A stretch of DNA of 64,000 nucleotides from Muribaculaceae bacterium. Its GTDB lineage: Bacteria; Bacteroidota; Bacteroidia; Bacteroidales; Muribaculaceae. Positions 29,201-38,706 of this stretch are shown here, piece by piece. A program made the position numbers and the translations under genes. The stretch lies in assembly GCA_017462345.1 (NCBI GenBank), contig JAFTRI010000007.1, positions 57,854 through 121,853 on the forward strand, read 5' to 3'. Numbering within the stretch: position 1 is the first letter of the stretch; each line of letters begins with the position of its first letter. The notes below the pieces were generated by a model. The model saw only the letters and a list, made by a program, of their open reading frames with translations. It was not told the origin of the DNA and did not search any database.

Positions 29201-30469
29201 CTACAATTTTCCATCTACATTTTTGCCCAAAATCCACTTAACATCATATACTACTCCGTTTTCTTTTAGGTAGGACATTACGTCAAGCGATTTAAATTCT
29301 TCATGAGCCACCGCCAATACTACGGCATCAAATTGCGCCTGCGGTGCAATTTCATTTACCACATCAATGCCATATTCATGCTTAGCAACTGCGACATTTG
29401 CCCATGGGTCATAGACAGTTAAATCAACGTTATATTCCTTCAATGCATTATAGATATCTACAACCTTGGTATTGCGCACATCGGGACAGTTTTCCTTGAA
29501 TGTAAAGCCAAAGATTGCGATTTTCCCGCCATTTACCTTTACATTCTTCTTTATCATCAGTTTAACCACTTGTGTGGCAACATATTCACCCATTCCATCA
29601 TTCATGCGACGGCCCGCCAAAATGATTTCGGGATTATAGCCATATCTCTGCGCACATTGTGCAAGATAATATGGATCCACTCCTATGCAATGTCCTCCTA
29701 CAAGACCGGGACGGAACGGCAGGAAATTCCATTTAGTCGATGCGGCTTCAAGAACTGCCTGTGTATCTATTCCCATGAGATTGAATATCTTGGCCAATTC
29801 ATTCACAAAGGCAATATTTATATCACGTTGTGAATTCTCGATAACCTTTGCTGCCTCTGCAACTTTTATTGTAGGGGCAAGATGGGTTCCGGCTGTGATA
29901 ACCGATGAGTACACATCATCTACAATCTTACCGATTTCGGGTGTTGAGCCAGATGTCACCTTTTTGATTTTTTCTACTGTGTGCAATTTATCACCGGGGT
30001 TGATACGCTCCGGAGAATACCCTGCATAGAAATCTACATTATATTTCAATCCCGACACTCGCTCTACTACAGGGATACATTCATCTTCAGTCACACCGGG
30101 ATATACTGTTGACTCATATACAACTATATCTCCTTTGGAAATAACCTTCCCAATTGTTTCGCTTGCGCCATAAAGCGGAGTCAAGTCAGGCTTGTTGTCA
30201 CAATCCACAGGTGTGGGCACGGCAACTACGTAGAAATTGCAATCACGTATATCTTCTACATCAGCAGTACATGTAAATCCGTTTGCAATAGCCGACTGCA
30301 ACAATTCGTCACTCACCTCAAGTGTCGCATCATGCCCAGCCATCAAGGCATCAACGCGGGCCTTGTTCATGTCAAACCCAATAGTCTTATATTTGGTTGA
30401 GAATAATCGAGCTAATGGCAATCCCACATAACCAAGCCCTATCACTGCAATTCTAATTTCTTTTTCCAT
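29201..30469 (-). CDS. UDP-N-acetylglucosamine 6-dehydrogenase (TviB/WbpO-like)
   Basis: 422-aa NAD-dependent dehydrogenase of the UDP-Glc/UDP-HexNAc family. The Rossmann motif is [14 protein letters not shown], the central domain carries [19 protein letters not shown], and the catalytic Cys is in [15 protein letters not shown]. Overall it resembles TviB (VipA) of the Vi antigen pathway and WbpO, which oxidise UDP-GlcNAc to UDP-GlcNAcA, more than WecC or UDP-glucose dehydrogenase. The next gene upstream encodes a TviC/WbpP-like 4-epimerase (nine-base gap), making UDP-GalNAcA the likely product of the pair. Confidence 0.85.
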   Translation of the reverse strand: MEKEIRIAVIGLGYVGLPLARLFSTKYKTIGFDMNKARVDALMAGHDATLEVSDELLQSAIANGFTCTADVEDIRDCNFYVVAVPTPVDCDNKPDLTPLYGASETIGKVISKGDIVVYESTVYPGVTEDECIPVVERVSGLKYNVDFYAGYSPERINPGDKLHTVEKIKKVTSGSTPEIGKIVDDVYSSVITAGTHLAPTIKVAEAAKVIENSQRDINIAFVNELAKIFNLMGIDTQAVLEAASTKWNFLPFRPGLVGGHCIGVDPYYLAQCAQRYGYNPEIILAGRRMNDGMGEYVATQVVKLMIKKNVKVNGGKIAIFGFTFKENCPDVRNTKVVDIYNALKEYNVDLTVYDPWANVAVAKHEYGIDVVNEIAPQAQFDAVVLAVAHEEFKSLDVMSYLKENGVVYDVKWILGKNVDGKL

Positions 30470-30478
30470 CTTCGTTTT

Positions 30479-31456
30479 TTACTTCAAGTTATTCCAATAC
30501 CAGTTACACGCTTCTTTCAGACCCTCCTTCATGCTGAACTTAGGATCATATCCAAGTAACTCTTTCGCTTTATCAACACATGCAAGCGAATGAGGAATAT
30601 CACCCACCCTGTTCGGGCCATGTGTCGGTTCTATTTTTGAAATTTCGCTATCATATTCCGACAAATACTCCTTCAACGCATCCACAAGCTGATTCAGAGT
30701 TGTTCGTTCTCCATAAGCAGTATTGTATATTTGATTCACGGCAGCACTTCCGGCCTTTGCCTCAAGAGCCAGCTCATTCATCTGTATAACATTATCAATA
30801 TAAGTAAAATCCCGGCTATATTCCCCATCTCCATTGATATTAGGCGCCTCATGAGCCATAAATTTCTTAACAAACAACGGAATCACGGCAGCGTATGCAC
30901 CATTGGGGTCTTGACGTCGTCCAAACACATTGAAATAGCGCAATCCTATGAATTCCAATCCATAGGTGCGGGCAAACACATCGGCATACAACTCATTCAC
31001 ATATTTTGTGATAGCGTATGGAGAAAGAGGACGTCCTATAACATCCTCGACTTTTGGCAGAGATTGACTGTCCCCGTAAGTAGAAGAACTTGCAGCAAAC
31101 ACAAAACGCTTTACTCCGGCATCTCTTGAAGCGACAAGCATATTCAGAAAGCCACTGATATTTACATCATTTGAAGTAACAGGATCTTTTACCGAACGTG
31201 GGACAGAGCCTAATGCAGCCTCATGAAGCACATATTCCACTCCATCCACTGCCTTACGGCAATCCTCGATATTCCGGATATCTCCTACTACCAATTTAAA
31301 TGTCTGAGGGTAACTTTTTATCAATGGCAACAGATTTTCAATATGACCCGTTGCAAAATTATCCAGACACACAACGCTGTCTCCTCTTTTCAGGAAATGC
31401 TCACATAGATTAGACCCGATAAAACCGGCACCTCCGGTTACCAATATTTTTTTCAT
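30479..31456 (-). CDS. UDP-GlcNAc(A) 4-epimerase (TviC/WbpP-like SDR)
   Basis: 325-aa extended short-chain dehydrogenase. The NAD motif is TGGAGFIGSNLCE, the catalytic triad is represented by SSSTYG and YAITKY, and the substrate loop contains NVFGRRQDPNGAYAAVIP, the last being characteristic of the WbpP/TviC group that epimerises GlcNAc-type UDP sugars. With the adjacent dehydrogenase it should yield UDP-GalNAcA for the surface polysaccharide. Located ten bases downstream of the wzy gene. Confidence 0.87.
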   Translation of the reverse strand: MKKILVTGGAGFIGSNLCEHFLKRGDSVVCLDNFATGHIENLLPLIKSYPQTFKLVVGDIRNIEDCRKAVDGVEYVLHEAALGSVPRSVKDPVTSNDVNISGFLNMLVASRDAGVKRFVFAASSSTYGDSQSLPKVEDVIGRPLSPYAITKYVNELYADVFARTYGLEFIGLRYFNVFGRRQDPNGAYAAVIPLFVKKFMAHEAPNINGDGEYSRDFTYIDNVIQMNELALEAKAGSAAVNQIYNTAYGERTTLNQLVDALKEYLSEYDSEISKIEPTHGPNRVGDIPHSLACVDKAKELLGYDPKFSMKEGLKEACNWYWNNLK

Positions 31457-31466
31457 ATTTTATAGA

Positions 31467-32774
31467 TTAATTTAGCTTTACCACATTTTCTTGTGTATGC
31501 CATCGCAAAGACTGGATGAATACATACAAAAAAATTGCACATGCAAACGTATACCGGAAAAAATCATTATAAAAAATAAACACCACGACCATTATCCACA
31601 AGAATAACTGTATTCCGATTTCCGCCTTAGTTCCTTTCTCTCGCAAAGAATAGATCCTTAGACAAAACCAGACAAAATATATTACAGCAAATAGACCCAT
31701 TTGAATAATCATGTGGAAACCATACGGAACAGAACCCCTAAGCATCCATTCATTATCTTGGTAGAACTTTGAACTGGGCATCATTGTTCCACCCTTGAAC
31801 TGACCGATACCGTATCCGGTTATGTCATGTCCCGGATAACTGGCATTTATCTCAGGCATCAGCATATATTTGGTAAATCGCGGAATATCTGAGCTCCCAT
31901 CGGCCTCCAGTTCACCCCTTTCGTACAAATACTCCGCCCAATTCAGTATATCCCCACTTTCATCTGCCATAAGATACCCTTCCATATAGTAACTTAGATC
32001 AGTTATATCATCCTTATTCCCTGTTGCAGAAAGATACACATTGAACGCTAAATAAACACCTGCAACAAGTATTGGGACAGCAAAAATAACACGCATCAGT
32101 GATTCCTTCTTTAAAGGCAACATTAACAAGAAATACATCACGAAAAAGATAAAACTGATTTTTGTCTCATTCAAAAAAGTTGGATAAAGCAATATGACCA
32201 GCCATTTATTCGCGATCAATGACCCCAGATACTTTTCCGGATTCATCCTTTTCTTCATCAGGTAGAATGACACAACATATATCAATATTGTTACGATTCC
32301 TGAATACCCGTTACCCATGGAGCCTCCACCATGGTCATTTGCCCCATATTTCAAAAACTGGAACGTCACACACACTGCCTGTACAATAAGGAATGCGTAC
32401 AGCGATTTATCAAACAGCCTCACGAAATCATCCGAAATCCGGCTTTTATATAAGTATCGGAATATCGGAATCAGACTTGACAGATATAAAAAATCACGTA
32501 GTCCATTGAGATAGTAAGCAACTGAATATTCATTATGAACACAGGTTATATGATAACCCACAACAAGGAAAGATAGGACAAATATCCAATCTTTCCAATT
32601 CCTAAGCACAATTAACCCCAATGCCATAATTATGGCATCAACAAGAAAATACACTCCTGACCGCAACGGCAACAATCCAGGAATCATTTCCTCGCTGACA
32701 AACCCTATTGTACACCAAATCCAAATCGTGACAAGGAATACATTCAGGACAATCCGATCCTTATCTAACAGCAT
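31467..32774 (-). CDS. wzy: Wzy-like polysaccharide polymerase (O-antigen ligase/polymerase family)
   Basis: 435-aa polytopic protein with about 10-12 hydrophobic helices and one large hydrophilic loop (about 270-350) containing the DITGYGIGQFKGG segment, the typical periplasmic loop of Wzy/WaaL-type enzymes. Sequence conservation in this class is low, so the call rests on topology and position between wzc and the nucleotide-sugar genes. It should join flipped repeat units into long chains on the outer face of the inner membrane. Confidence 0.75.
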   Translation of the reverse strand: MLLDKDRIVLNVFLVTIWIWCTIGFVSEEMIPGLLPLRSGVYFLVDAIIMALGLIVLRNWKDWIFVLSFLVVGYHITCVHNEYSVAYYLNGLRDFLYLSSLIPIFRYLYKSRISDDFVRLFDKSLYAFLIVQAVCVTFQFLKYGANDHGGGSMGNGYSGIVTILIYVVSFYLMKKRMNPEKYLGSLIANKWLVILLYPTFLNETKISFIFFVMYFLLMLPLKKESLMRVIFAVPILVAGVYLAFNVYLSATGNKDDITDLSYYMEGYLMADESGDILNWAEYLYERGELEADGSSDIPRFTKYMLMPEINASYPGHDITGYGIGQFKGGTMMPSSKFYQDNEWMLRGSVPYGFHMIIQMGLFAVIYFVWFCLRIYSLREKGTKAEIGIQLFLWIMVVVFIFYNDFFRYTFACAIFLYVFIQSLRWHTQENVVKLN

Positions 32775-32786
32775 TAACGTTATCTA

Positions 32787-35120
32787 TCATTCAACATCAC
32801 TACTTCCATAACCGTAGCCATAGCCGCTTGACAATTTCGGGTTAGTGTCATTGACAACAATAGCCACATTCTTCAGCTGACCACGTTCTACTGTCTGGTT
32901 AAGATATTTCAGGAATGATTTCTTGGTATAATTCACACGAGTGACATACAATGTAACATCACCGAACTTAGTCAACGAGAATGTGTCCGACACAAGGCCT
33001 ATCGGTGCAGAGTCAATCACCACATAATCATAAAGTCGCTTTAACTCCTCGACAAAAGTTGTCAAACGATCAGTCAATAACAGTTCCGAGGGGTTCGGTG
33101 GCACAGGACCTGCCACAATCACATCACACTTGCTATAATGTTTTATCAGTTCATCGACAGAATTTATCGCTCCTGAAAGATAATTTGTGACACCGGGAGT
33201 TTTTGGCAGATCCATATTTTCTGCCAAACGGGGCAATCGTATATCAAGTCCCACAAGTACGACTTTTTTATTGGTCAAAGCCAAAGATTCAGCGACATTC
33301 ATCGATATGAAAGTCTTGCCCTCTCCACTACAACTCGATGTAACAATAACACACCTCCCACCGGCACTGCTGCTGACCGGAATCATAAACTGCAGATTAT
33401 TCCGCAACAGTCTGAACAACTCAGCAATGGAACGCGTAGATTTTTCACTTACGACCAACGCCTCGGTTGCAGCACGACGGGAATGGCAAATTTCACCTAA
33501 TATCGGCAACATTGTAAACCGGGACAACTCGTCCGATGAATCAAACTTATCACTGATCATCGATTTCAGATACAGCCATGACGCAGGAATCATCAGACCG
33601 AAAAATAAAGCCATAATGACCACAAGCTTCTTATTCGGGGCAAACGGTTCATTCAGCGCGTATGCCTCATCCACAATCTTCCCCTTAGGTGTAGTCGCAG
33701 CAAGTACGAGCTGATTCTCTTCCCGTTTCTGCAAAAGGAAACTATACAAAGTATTACGTATAGTCTGCTCCCTGTACAATTCCAAATATTCGCGTTCTTG
33801 CGACGGCATACTACCCAATTTGTATTGGGACTGCCGGGTCTGGTTTCTCAACTCCGCCAATCTCACCGATGCTGCCTCATAACCTTTATCGAGAGTCACA
33901 ACGATATTCTCACGCATCGCGTCTATCTGCTCATTCAATGACTTCAGCATCGCATTATTTGCCTTGGCATTATTAGCTAACTTCATGCGCTCCAATATCA
34001 ACTCATTATATGCAAGGATGGCATCTGTAGCCGTTCCAAGACCGGAAGCGTTGGGAATCAGCGAATACTTGTTTTCGGGATTAGAGATAAAAGTTCGAGT
34101 CATACTCAGAATCTCAAACTCTGTCTCGGCATTTATAAGACTGTTTTCCAACTGGTTGGTCTTCTCAAGAAGTATTTTTGCATTATACTCGACGTTCGTT
34201 ATGTTTTTGTCCCGTTTGAACTTTTCAAGTTTTTCCTCCGATGCAGACAAGTCGGTATAAAGATGTGCCAATCGCTCCTCTATAAACTTTGCAGTATTCA
34301 TGGCCATCTCATTTTTCTCCTCTTGTCCTCTTCTATTATAAAGCTCGATCATCTTATTCAAGATGTCTGAGCCCCTTCGGATATTTATATCATCAATAAT
34401 CAGAGATATGCCATTGGCCTTTTTATCCGACTTCGCAATTGTTAATGCCTCAGCATAGTCTTCAGCAAGAAGAGAATTTCCCGCAACGTATGCATTCACC
34501 TTCAGGTCTTCTCCTGGAACATAATATTTTGTGGTATCAACCGAGAAGATTCCGTACGGAGTTGCTACCGTAAAGGGGAATTTATCCGATTCGGTCTCAG
34601 CCAAAGTCTTGAACATCCCTTTTTTCACCTTTACCGTAATTCTGCTGGCATCCTCGTTCACATTTATCTTAAAGTTCATTCCGATCGACAAGGTGTCGAA
34701 CAGTTCGTCAGGAGCACTGATCTCAATCGGGGAATCGTTATAGTAAAAACGTTTGCGCAACATATTTTGAGGGCTGGAATAAGAACGGTTCAATTTCAGC
34801 TCCTTAATTGCCTGAGCTCGTATAGAATGTGAATTTATTACCAGAATTTCATCCTCGACCGTATTTCCTCCGACACCGCCAAGCGAAAGACTTTGCATGA
34901 GAGTCGCACCCATAGAACCAGCCCCGTCATCGTATGACACAAGCACTTGTGCAAAAACATTATACATCGGATGCGTACGATAAAGGTAAATTCCGGCAAA
35001 AAGTATACATACAAAAACAGAAATGGCAAATAAATACCATTTTCTGCGTAAGATTCCGCCAATATATGACAGGTCTATTTTATTATCCAACGATGACTGG
35101 CGATTCAGATTATTTTCCAT
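32787..35120 (-). CDS. wzc: Wzc-like polysaccharide co-polymerase and BY-kinase
   Basis: 777-aa fusion of a Wzz chain-length domain and a bacterial tyrosine kinase. The first membrane helix is at about 30-50, a long periplasmic coiled-coil region follows (about 240-460), and the second helix is near 500-520. The cytoplasmic kinase has Walker A SSCSGEGKTFIS, Walker A' LVGLDIRLP, Walker B YVVIDSAP and a short C-terminal tyrosine cluster, GYGYGYG, near the end. It controls chain length with Wza three bases upstream. The tail has only a few Tyr, fewer than in E. coli Wzc. Confidence 0.93.
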   Translation of the reverse strand: MENNLNRQSSLDNKIDLSYIGGILRRKWYLFAISVFVCILFAGIYLYRTHPMYNVFAQVLVSYDDGAGSMGATLMQSLSLGGVGGNTVEDEILVINSHSIRAQAIKELKLNRSYSSPQNMLRKRFYYNDSPIEISAPDELFDTLSIGMNFKINVNEDASRITVKVKKGMFKTLAETESDKFPFTVATPYGIFSVDTTKYYVPGEDLKVNAYVAGNSLLAEDYAEALTIAKSDKKANGISLIIDDINIRRGSDILNKMIELYNRRGQEEKNEMAMNTAKFIEERLAHLYTDLSASEEKLEKFKRDKNITNVEYNAKILLEKTNQLENSLINAETEFEILSMTRTFISNPENKYSLIPNASGLGTATDAILAYNELILERMKLANNAKANNAMLKSLNEQIDAMRENIVVTLDKGYEAASVRLAELRNQTRQSQYKLGSMPSQEREYLELYREQTIRNTLYSFLLQKREENQLVLAATTPKGKIVDEAYALNEPFAPNKKLVVIMALFFGLMIPASWLYLKSMISDKFDSSDELSRFTMLPILGEICHSRRAATEALVVSEKSTRSIAELFRLLRNNLQFMIPVSSSAGGRCVIVTSSCSGEGKTFISMNVAESLALTNKKVVLVGLDIRLPRLAENMDLPKTPGVTNYLSGAINSVDELIKHYSKCDVIVAGPVPPNPSELLLTDRLTTFVEELKRLYDYVVIDSAPIGLVSDTFSLTKFGDVTLYVTRVNYTKKSFLKYLNQTVERGQLKNVAIVVNDTNPKLSSGYGYGYGSSDVE

Positions 35121-35123
35121 TTT

Positions 35124-35927
35124 TTAATTTACAGTTAAAGCAATTACAAGAGAAGCGATTACAGAACAAGCACTGACAATAGTTGACACTACCGAAACCT
35201 TAAATGCGTTATTCTGGTTATATTTGGAATTATCCTTTTGTATCTTGTTCGGTTCCACATATACCACATCATTCTGCTGCAAATAGAAATACGGCGATGA
35301 CAAAGTCTTGGAATCATTAAGGTTAATGTGATGGTAAGTGCGCTGCCCGTTCTCTTCCCGTATAAGCAACACATTGTCACGTTCACCGTACTCCGTCAGG
35401 TCTCCTGCATCGGCCAACGCGTCAAGCAACGTATAGCGTTCCCTGTTTACCGAAACAGCTCCCGGTTTTTTGACCTCTCCCAATACATTGACACGGAAAT
35501 TCACAAGTTCAACCCTTACTAACGGGTCCTCGACGTCGGCACTTATACGTTTTACCAACTCATCCTTCAGCTGAAGAGTCGTCATCCCCTCCACATGAAG
35601 CCGTCCCAACACAGGGAAATCTATATCACCACTTTTATTTACGACAAACGTCTGCTGCTGAGGCTGCGTTGCTACCAGCAATGCCTCCTTATATGCCGGA
35701 TTGGATAACGGGAGATTATACGCCATCGTAGCTGCAGGCTCAAGGGAAGTAACAGTAATTAACAACTCGTCACTCGGCACTATCTTCACAAAATAATCTT
35801 CCGACGAAAGCGTTCCCGACTCCGACCCTTTTATGTCCTCAAAATACGTAAGCGGAGAACGGTTTGTGCTGCATGAACTCAACAGAGCGACAACCGCAAC
35901 AAGAATTAACGATTTGGGCAATTTCAT
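35124..35927 (-). CDS. wza: Wza-type polysaccharide export lipoprotein
   Basis: 267-aa outer-membrane lipoprotein with lipobox LLSSC (Cys19). It has the polysaccharide export sequence domain (about 40-130, DYFVKIVPSDELLITV) and a SLBB domain (about 145-225, VNVLGEVKKPGAV). A C-terminal hydrophobic helix (about 245-265) is unusual for classical Wza but common in shorter Bacteroidota homologues. It is the first gene of the capsule operon, about 90 bases downstream of the predicted transcription start, and three bases before wzc. Confidence 0.92.
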   Translation of the reverse strand: MKLPKSLILVAVVALLSSCSTNRSPLTYFEDIKGSESGTLSSEDYFVKIVPSDELLITVTSLEPAATMAYNLPLSNPAYKEALLVATQPQQQTFVVNKSGDIDFPVLGRLHVEGMTTLQLKDELVKRISADVEDPLVRVELVNFRVNVLGEVKKPGAVSVNRERYTLLDALADAGDLTEYGERDNVLLIREENGQRTYHHINLNDSKTLSSPYFYLQQNDVVYVEPNKIQKDNSKYNQNNAFKVSVVSTIVSACSVIASLVIALTVN

Positions 35928-36024
35928 ATCAGTATTTTATAACATTATGCGTTATTTCCACATTTTAAGTAACGTGGCAAGGTGTTAGATTATTATAATC
36001 AGTTAACTTTTTATTTCGCGACTG

Positions 36025-36055
36025 CAAAGGTAATAATTTATATGCCCATTTCAAA
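36025..36055 (-). promoter_or_regulatory. Promoter of the capsule operon
   Basis: Read on the minus strand: TTTG (36055-36052), 19-base spacer, TACCTTTG (36032-36025), a perfect Bacteroidota-type promoter. It yields a 5' UTR of about 90 bases before wza. No invertible-repeat flanks and no NusG-like (UpxY) gene were seen, in contrast with phase-variable Bacteroides capsule loci. Confidence 0.85.
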
Positions 36056-36094
36056 GCATTTGCCGGCCTTCATTTATCGCAACAGGTTCTTCCG

Positions 36095-36125
36095 TTGGAT
36101 TATTTGATGACTTTGTGTAATTTTG
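36095..36125 (+). promoter_or_regulatory. Promoter of the GT2 gene at 36144
   Basis: TTG at 36095-36097, a 20-base spacer and TAATTTTG at 36118-36125 lie 18 bases before the ATG, so the 5' UTR is very short. It is divergent from, and about 40 bases away from, the capsule promoter. Confidence 0.7.
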
Positions 36126-36143
36126 CACTACTAAAAATCCATC

Positions 36144-37310
36144 ATGTTTTCACTGCATTTATCGACACCAGTAATCTTGCTTTTGTCGGCATCTATAGTT
36201 CCGGTGCTGTTTCTGCTCGTTTTCTACCGCAAAAGAGTATCATCCATCAACCGATATACCAACACACCTGTAAGGGAACAGGACTCAGAGTTGCCTCCGG
36301 TTTCTGTAATCATATATTCCAATAACGACGCCGACTACCTTTCGGCAATGCTGCCGGAAGTGCTCACCCAGGAATATCCGGCACCAATGGAAGTCATCGT
36401 GGTGAACGACGGCTCATGTGAAACCACTAAAGACATCGTGGAGCATCTTGCGGCAAGCCACAGCAACCTCTATCTGACTTTCACTCCCGACGAAGCCCGC
36501 AATCTCAGCCGCAAGAAGCTGGCCTTGACAATAGGGATAAAGGCCGCCCGACACGACATTGTAGTCATAACAAATGCCAACACACGCATCACATCCGGCA
36601 AATGGCTCTCCCTAATCGCCCGGCATTTCACCGAAGGCAAAGACATCGTCATTGGCTATGGTGCTCCATGTCCCGATAACGATTCCCGCCCCCATCGCCG
36701 GCTAAGGGCATTCGACATGTCGGTAGATGCTGTTACCTACCTGTCCGCGGCGATTGCAGGTAAACCTTATAGAGGGAACGGCTGCAATCTCGCCTACCGC
36801 CGCAAACTGTTTTTTGACAACAAAGGATTCTCACGCTCACTGAACCTGCACTTTGGCGACGACGACATTTTCATCAATGAAATAGCCAACGGGACCAATA
36901 CCGCAGTAGAACTATCCCGCGAGGCACAAGTCACATGCCTATATCACGATCCGGCAACCGCTCACCGCACATTGAAACAACAATACGATTTTACCTCACG
37001 ATATCTGCGAAAAGGTTCACAGCGGTTCTTCGGCTTCAGCTCCGCAATGATGTGGACATGGGTGCTGATATCAGCAGCAGCCATATTCACATCATTGCCC
37101 AATCTCGTTCCAACGGCAATAACAATGGCTTTCGCACTTATTTTATGGATACCGCTTATGCTTGCATGGCATAAGACACTGCTCGCATTAGGTTCCCGCA
37201 AACTGCTCTTCACCATACCGTTTTTCCTGTTATTCCGCCCGATATACAATACCTGCTACCGATTCCGCAGCAAGCATTCCCGCCACAGGAACTTCACATG
37301 GGAACATTAA
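36144..37310 (+). CDS. Membrane-anchored GT2 family glycosyltransferase
   Basis: 388-aa protein with one N-terminal membrane helix (about 8-28), a GT-A catalytic domain (PPVSVIIYSNNDADYL, VIVVNDGS as the first Asp motif, TNANTRI as the second, and FGDDDIFINE as the ED-type motif), and two or three C-terminal membrane helices (about 300-350). This layout suggests a polyprenyl-phosphate-linked or processive transferase working at the inner membrane. It is divergent from the capsule operon and has its own promoter, so it may belong to another glycan pathway. Substrate unknown. Confidence 0.83.
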   Translation: MFSLHLSTPVILLLSASIVPVLFLLVFYRKRVSSINRYTNTPVREQDSELPPVSVIIYSNNDADYLSAMLPEVLTQEYPAPMEVIVVNDGSCETTKDIVEHLAASHSNLYLTFTPDEARNLSRKKLALTIGIKAARHDIVVITNANTRITSGKWLSLIARHFTEGKDIVIGYGAPCPDNDSRPHRRLRAFDMSVDAVTYLSAAIAGKPYRGNGCNLAYRRKLFFDNKGFSRSLNLHFGDDDIFINEIANGTNTAVELSREAQVTCLYHDPATAHRTLKQQYDFTSRYLRKGSQRFFGFSSAMMWTWVLISAAAIFTSLPNLVPTAITMAFALILWIPLMLAWHKTLLALGSRKLLFTIPFFLLFRPIYNTCYRFRSKHSRHRNFTWEH

Positions 37311-37386
37311 TCTCTTGCCATCATGCGACAGTACCTTTAAAGAAAAAGCATTACCTTTGTGAAATCGTCTGATATATACTATAACG

Positions 37387-38706
37387 ATGATAGACAACTC
37401 CACTTTCGGTAATCGCACAGCCCTGTTCCATACCCTCGGCTGCAAACTGAATTTTGCCGAGACATCAACAGTCGCGCGACTTTTTGCAGAAAAAGGTATC
37501 CGCCGCATACATACCGGAGAGACACCGGATATTTGTGTGGTAAACACATGTAGCGTCACCGAACTTGCCGACAAGAAATGCCGGCAGGCGATACGCGGCT
37601 TGATAAAAAAATATCCCGACGCCGTCATAATTGTCACCGGCTGCTATGCCCAGCTCAAAAGCGAAGAGATAGCAGCAATACCGGGAGTGCATATCGTAGC
37701 GGGAACTGACCGCAAACTGCAACTCGGCCAATACCTTGACGACTGGATTGCCAACCATAGTCCACGCACTTTGATTACCCCCACCAAAGACATACGCTCA
37801 TTCTCCCCCTCATGCTCCCGCGGCGACCGCACCCGCTATTTCTTGAAAGTCCAGGATGGATGCGACTACTATTGTACCTACTGCACCATACCGATGGCAC
37901 GCGGCAGAAGCCGTTCCGGCTCCATCAACGACATTGTATCTCAAGCGCGACAAGTTGCAGATGAAGGCGGAAAGGAAATCGTAATAACAGGAGTCAATAT
38001 AGGAGACTTCGGAAAAGGTAGGGATGACAATTTTTTCGATCTGATACGGCAACTTGACGAAGTAGAGGGTATCGAACGGTACCGCATATCATCAATTGAG
38101 CCCAATCTCCTTACCGACGACATCATCGAATGGGTAGCCCGCTCACGACATTTTATGCCGCATTTTCACATCCCGCTACAAAGCGGGAACGACGATGTCC
38201 TCCGTCTGATGCACCGGCATTATGACACCGCACTGTTCCGTTCCAAAATCGAAAAGATTCGCACGGAAATACCTCACGCATTCATAGGCGTGGATCTTAT
38301 TGTAGGAGCACGCGGAGAGACTCCTGAACGTTTCGAGAGTTCAAGGGACTTCATCCGGTCTCTTGACATATCACGGTTACATGTATTCACCTATTCGGAA
38401 CGTCCGGGGACCAAGGCCCTGGATATCGAATACACGGTAGGACAAGCAGAAAAACATCGACGCACACGTATCATGCTTGCTCTTTCCGAACAGAAATTAT
38501 CCGATTTCAGCAACCGTTTCATCGGAACGACCCGGCAGGTTCTGCTTGAACACACTCAACGGGGAAAAATGATGAGTGGTTTCACCGACAATTACCTGAA
38601 AGTATCAATCCCGTCTACACCTCATTTAGCCAATACCGTCATACCCGTAAAACTGGTAAGGCCGTCCCGTGACGGAGAAGAAATAACAGGAGAACTTGAG
38701 CCATGA
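37387..38706 (+). CDS. mtaB: tRNA t6A37 methylthiotransferase MtaB
   Basis: 439-aa radical-SAM enzyme that converts t6A to ms2t6A at position 37 of tRNAs reading ANN codons. The N-terminal UPF0004 domain has the three cluster cysteines (LGCKLNFAE, NTCSVTELADKKC, VTGCYAQ), the radical-SAM cluster motif is CDYYCTYC (about 159-166), and a C-terminal TRAM domain ends the protein. A -7 element TACCTTTG at 37352-37359 lies 28 bases upstream. Its last four bases overlap the start of the acyltransferase gene. Confidence 0.93.
   Translation: MIDNSTFGNRTALFHTLGCKLNFAETSTVARLFAEKGIRRIHTGETPDICVVNTCSVTELADKKCRQAIRGLIKKYPDAVIIVTGCYAQLKSEEIAAIPGVHIVAGTDRKLQLGQYLDDWIANHSPRTLITPTKDIRSFSPSCSRGDRTRYFLKVQDGCDYYCTYCTIPMARGRSRSGSINDIVSQARQVADEGGKEIVITGVNIGDFGKGRDDNFFDLIRQLDEVEGIERYRISSIEPNLLTDDIIEWVARSRHFMPHFHIPLQSGNDDVLRLMHRHYDTALFRSKIEKIRTEIPHAFIGVDLIVGARGETPERFESSRDFIRSLDISRLHVFTYSERPGTKALDIEYTVGQAEKHRRTRIMLALSEQKLSDFSNRFIGTTRQVLLEHTQRGKMMSGFTDNYLKVSIPSTPHLANTVIPVKLVRPSRDGEEITGELEP

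Noticed and set aside
35988-36000. Short palindrome GATTATTATAATC in the capsule leader, as invertible promoter repeat
   Set aside because: No matching inverted copy was seen on the other side of the promoter, and it is AT-rich enough to occur by chance.
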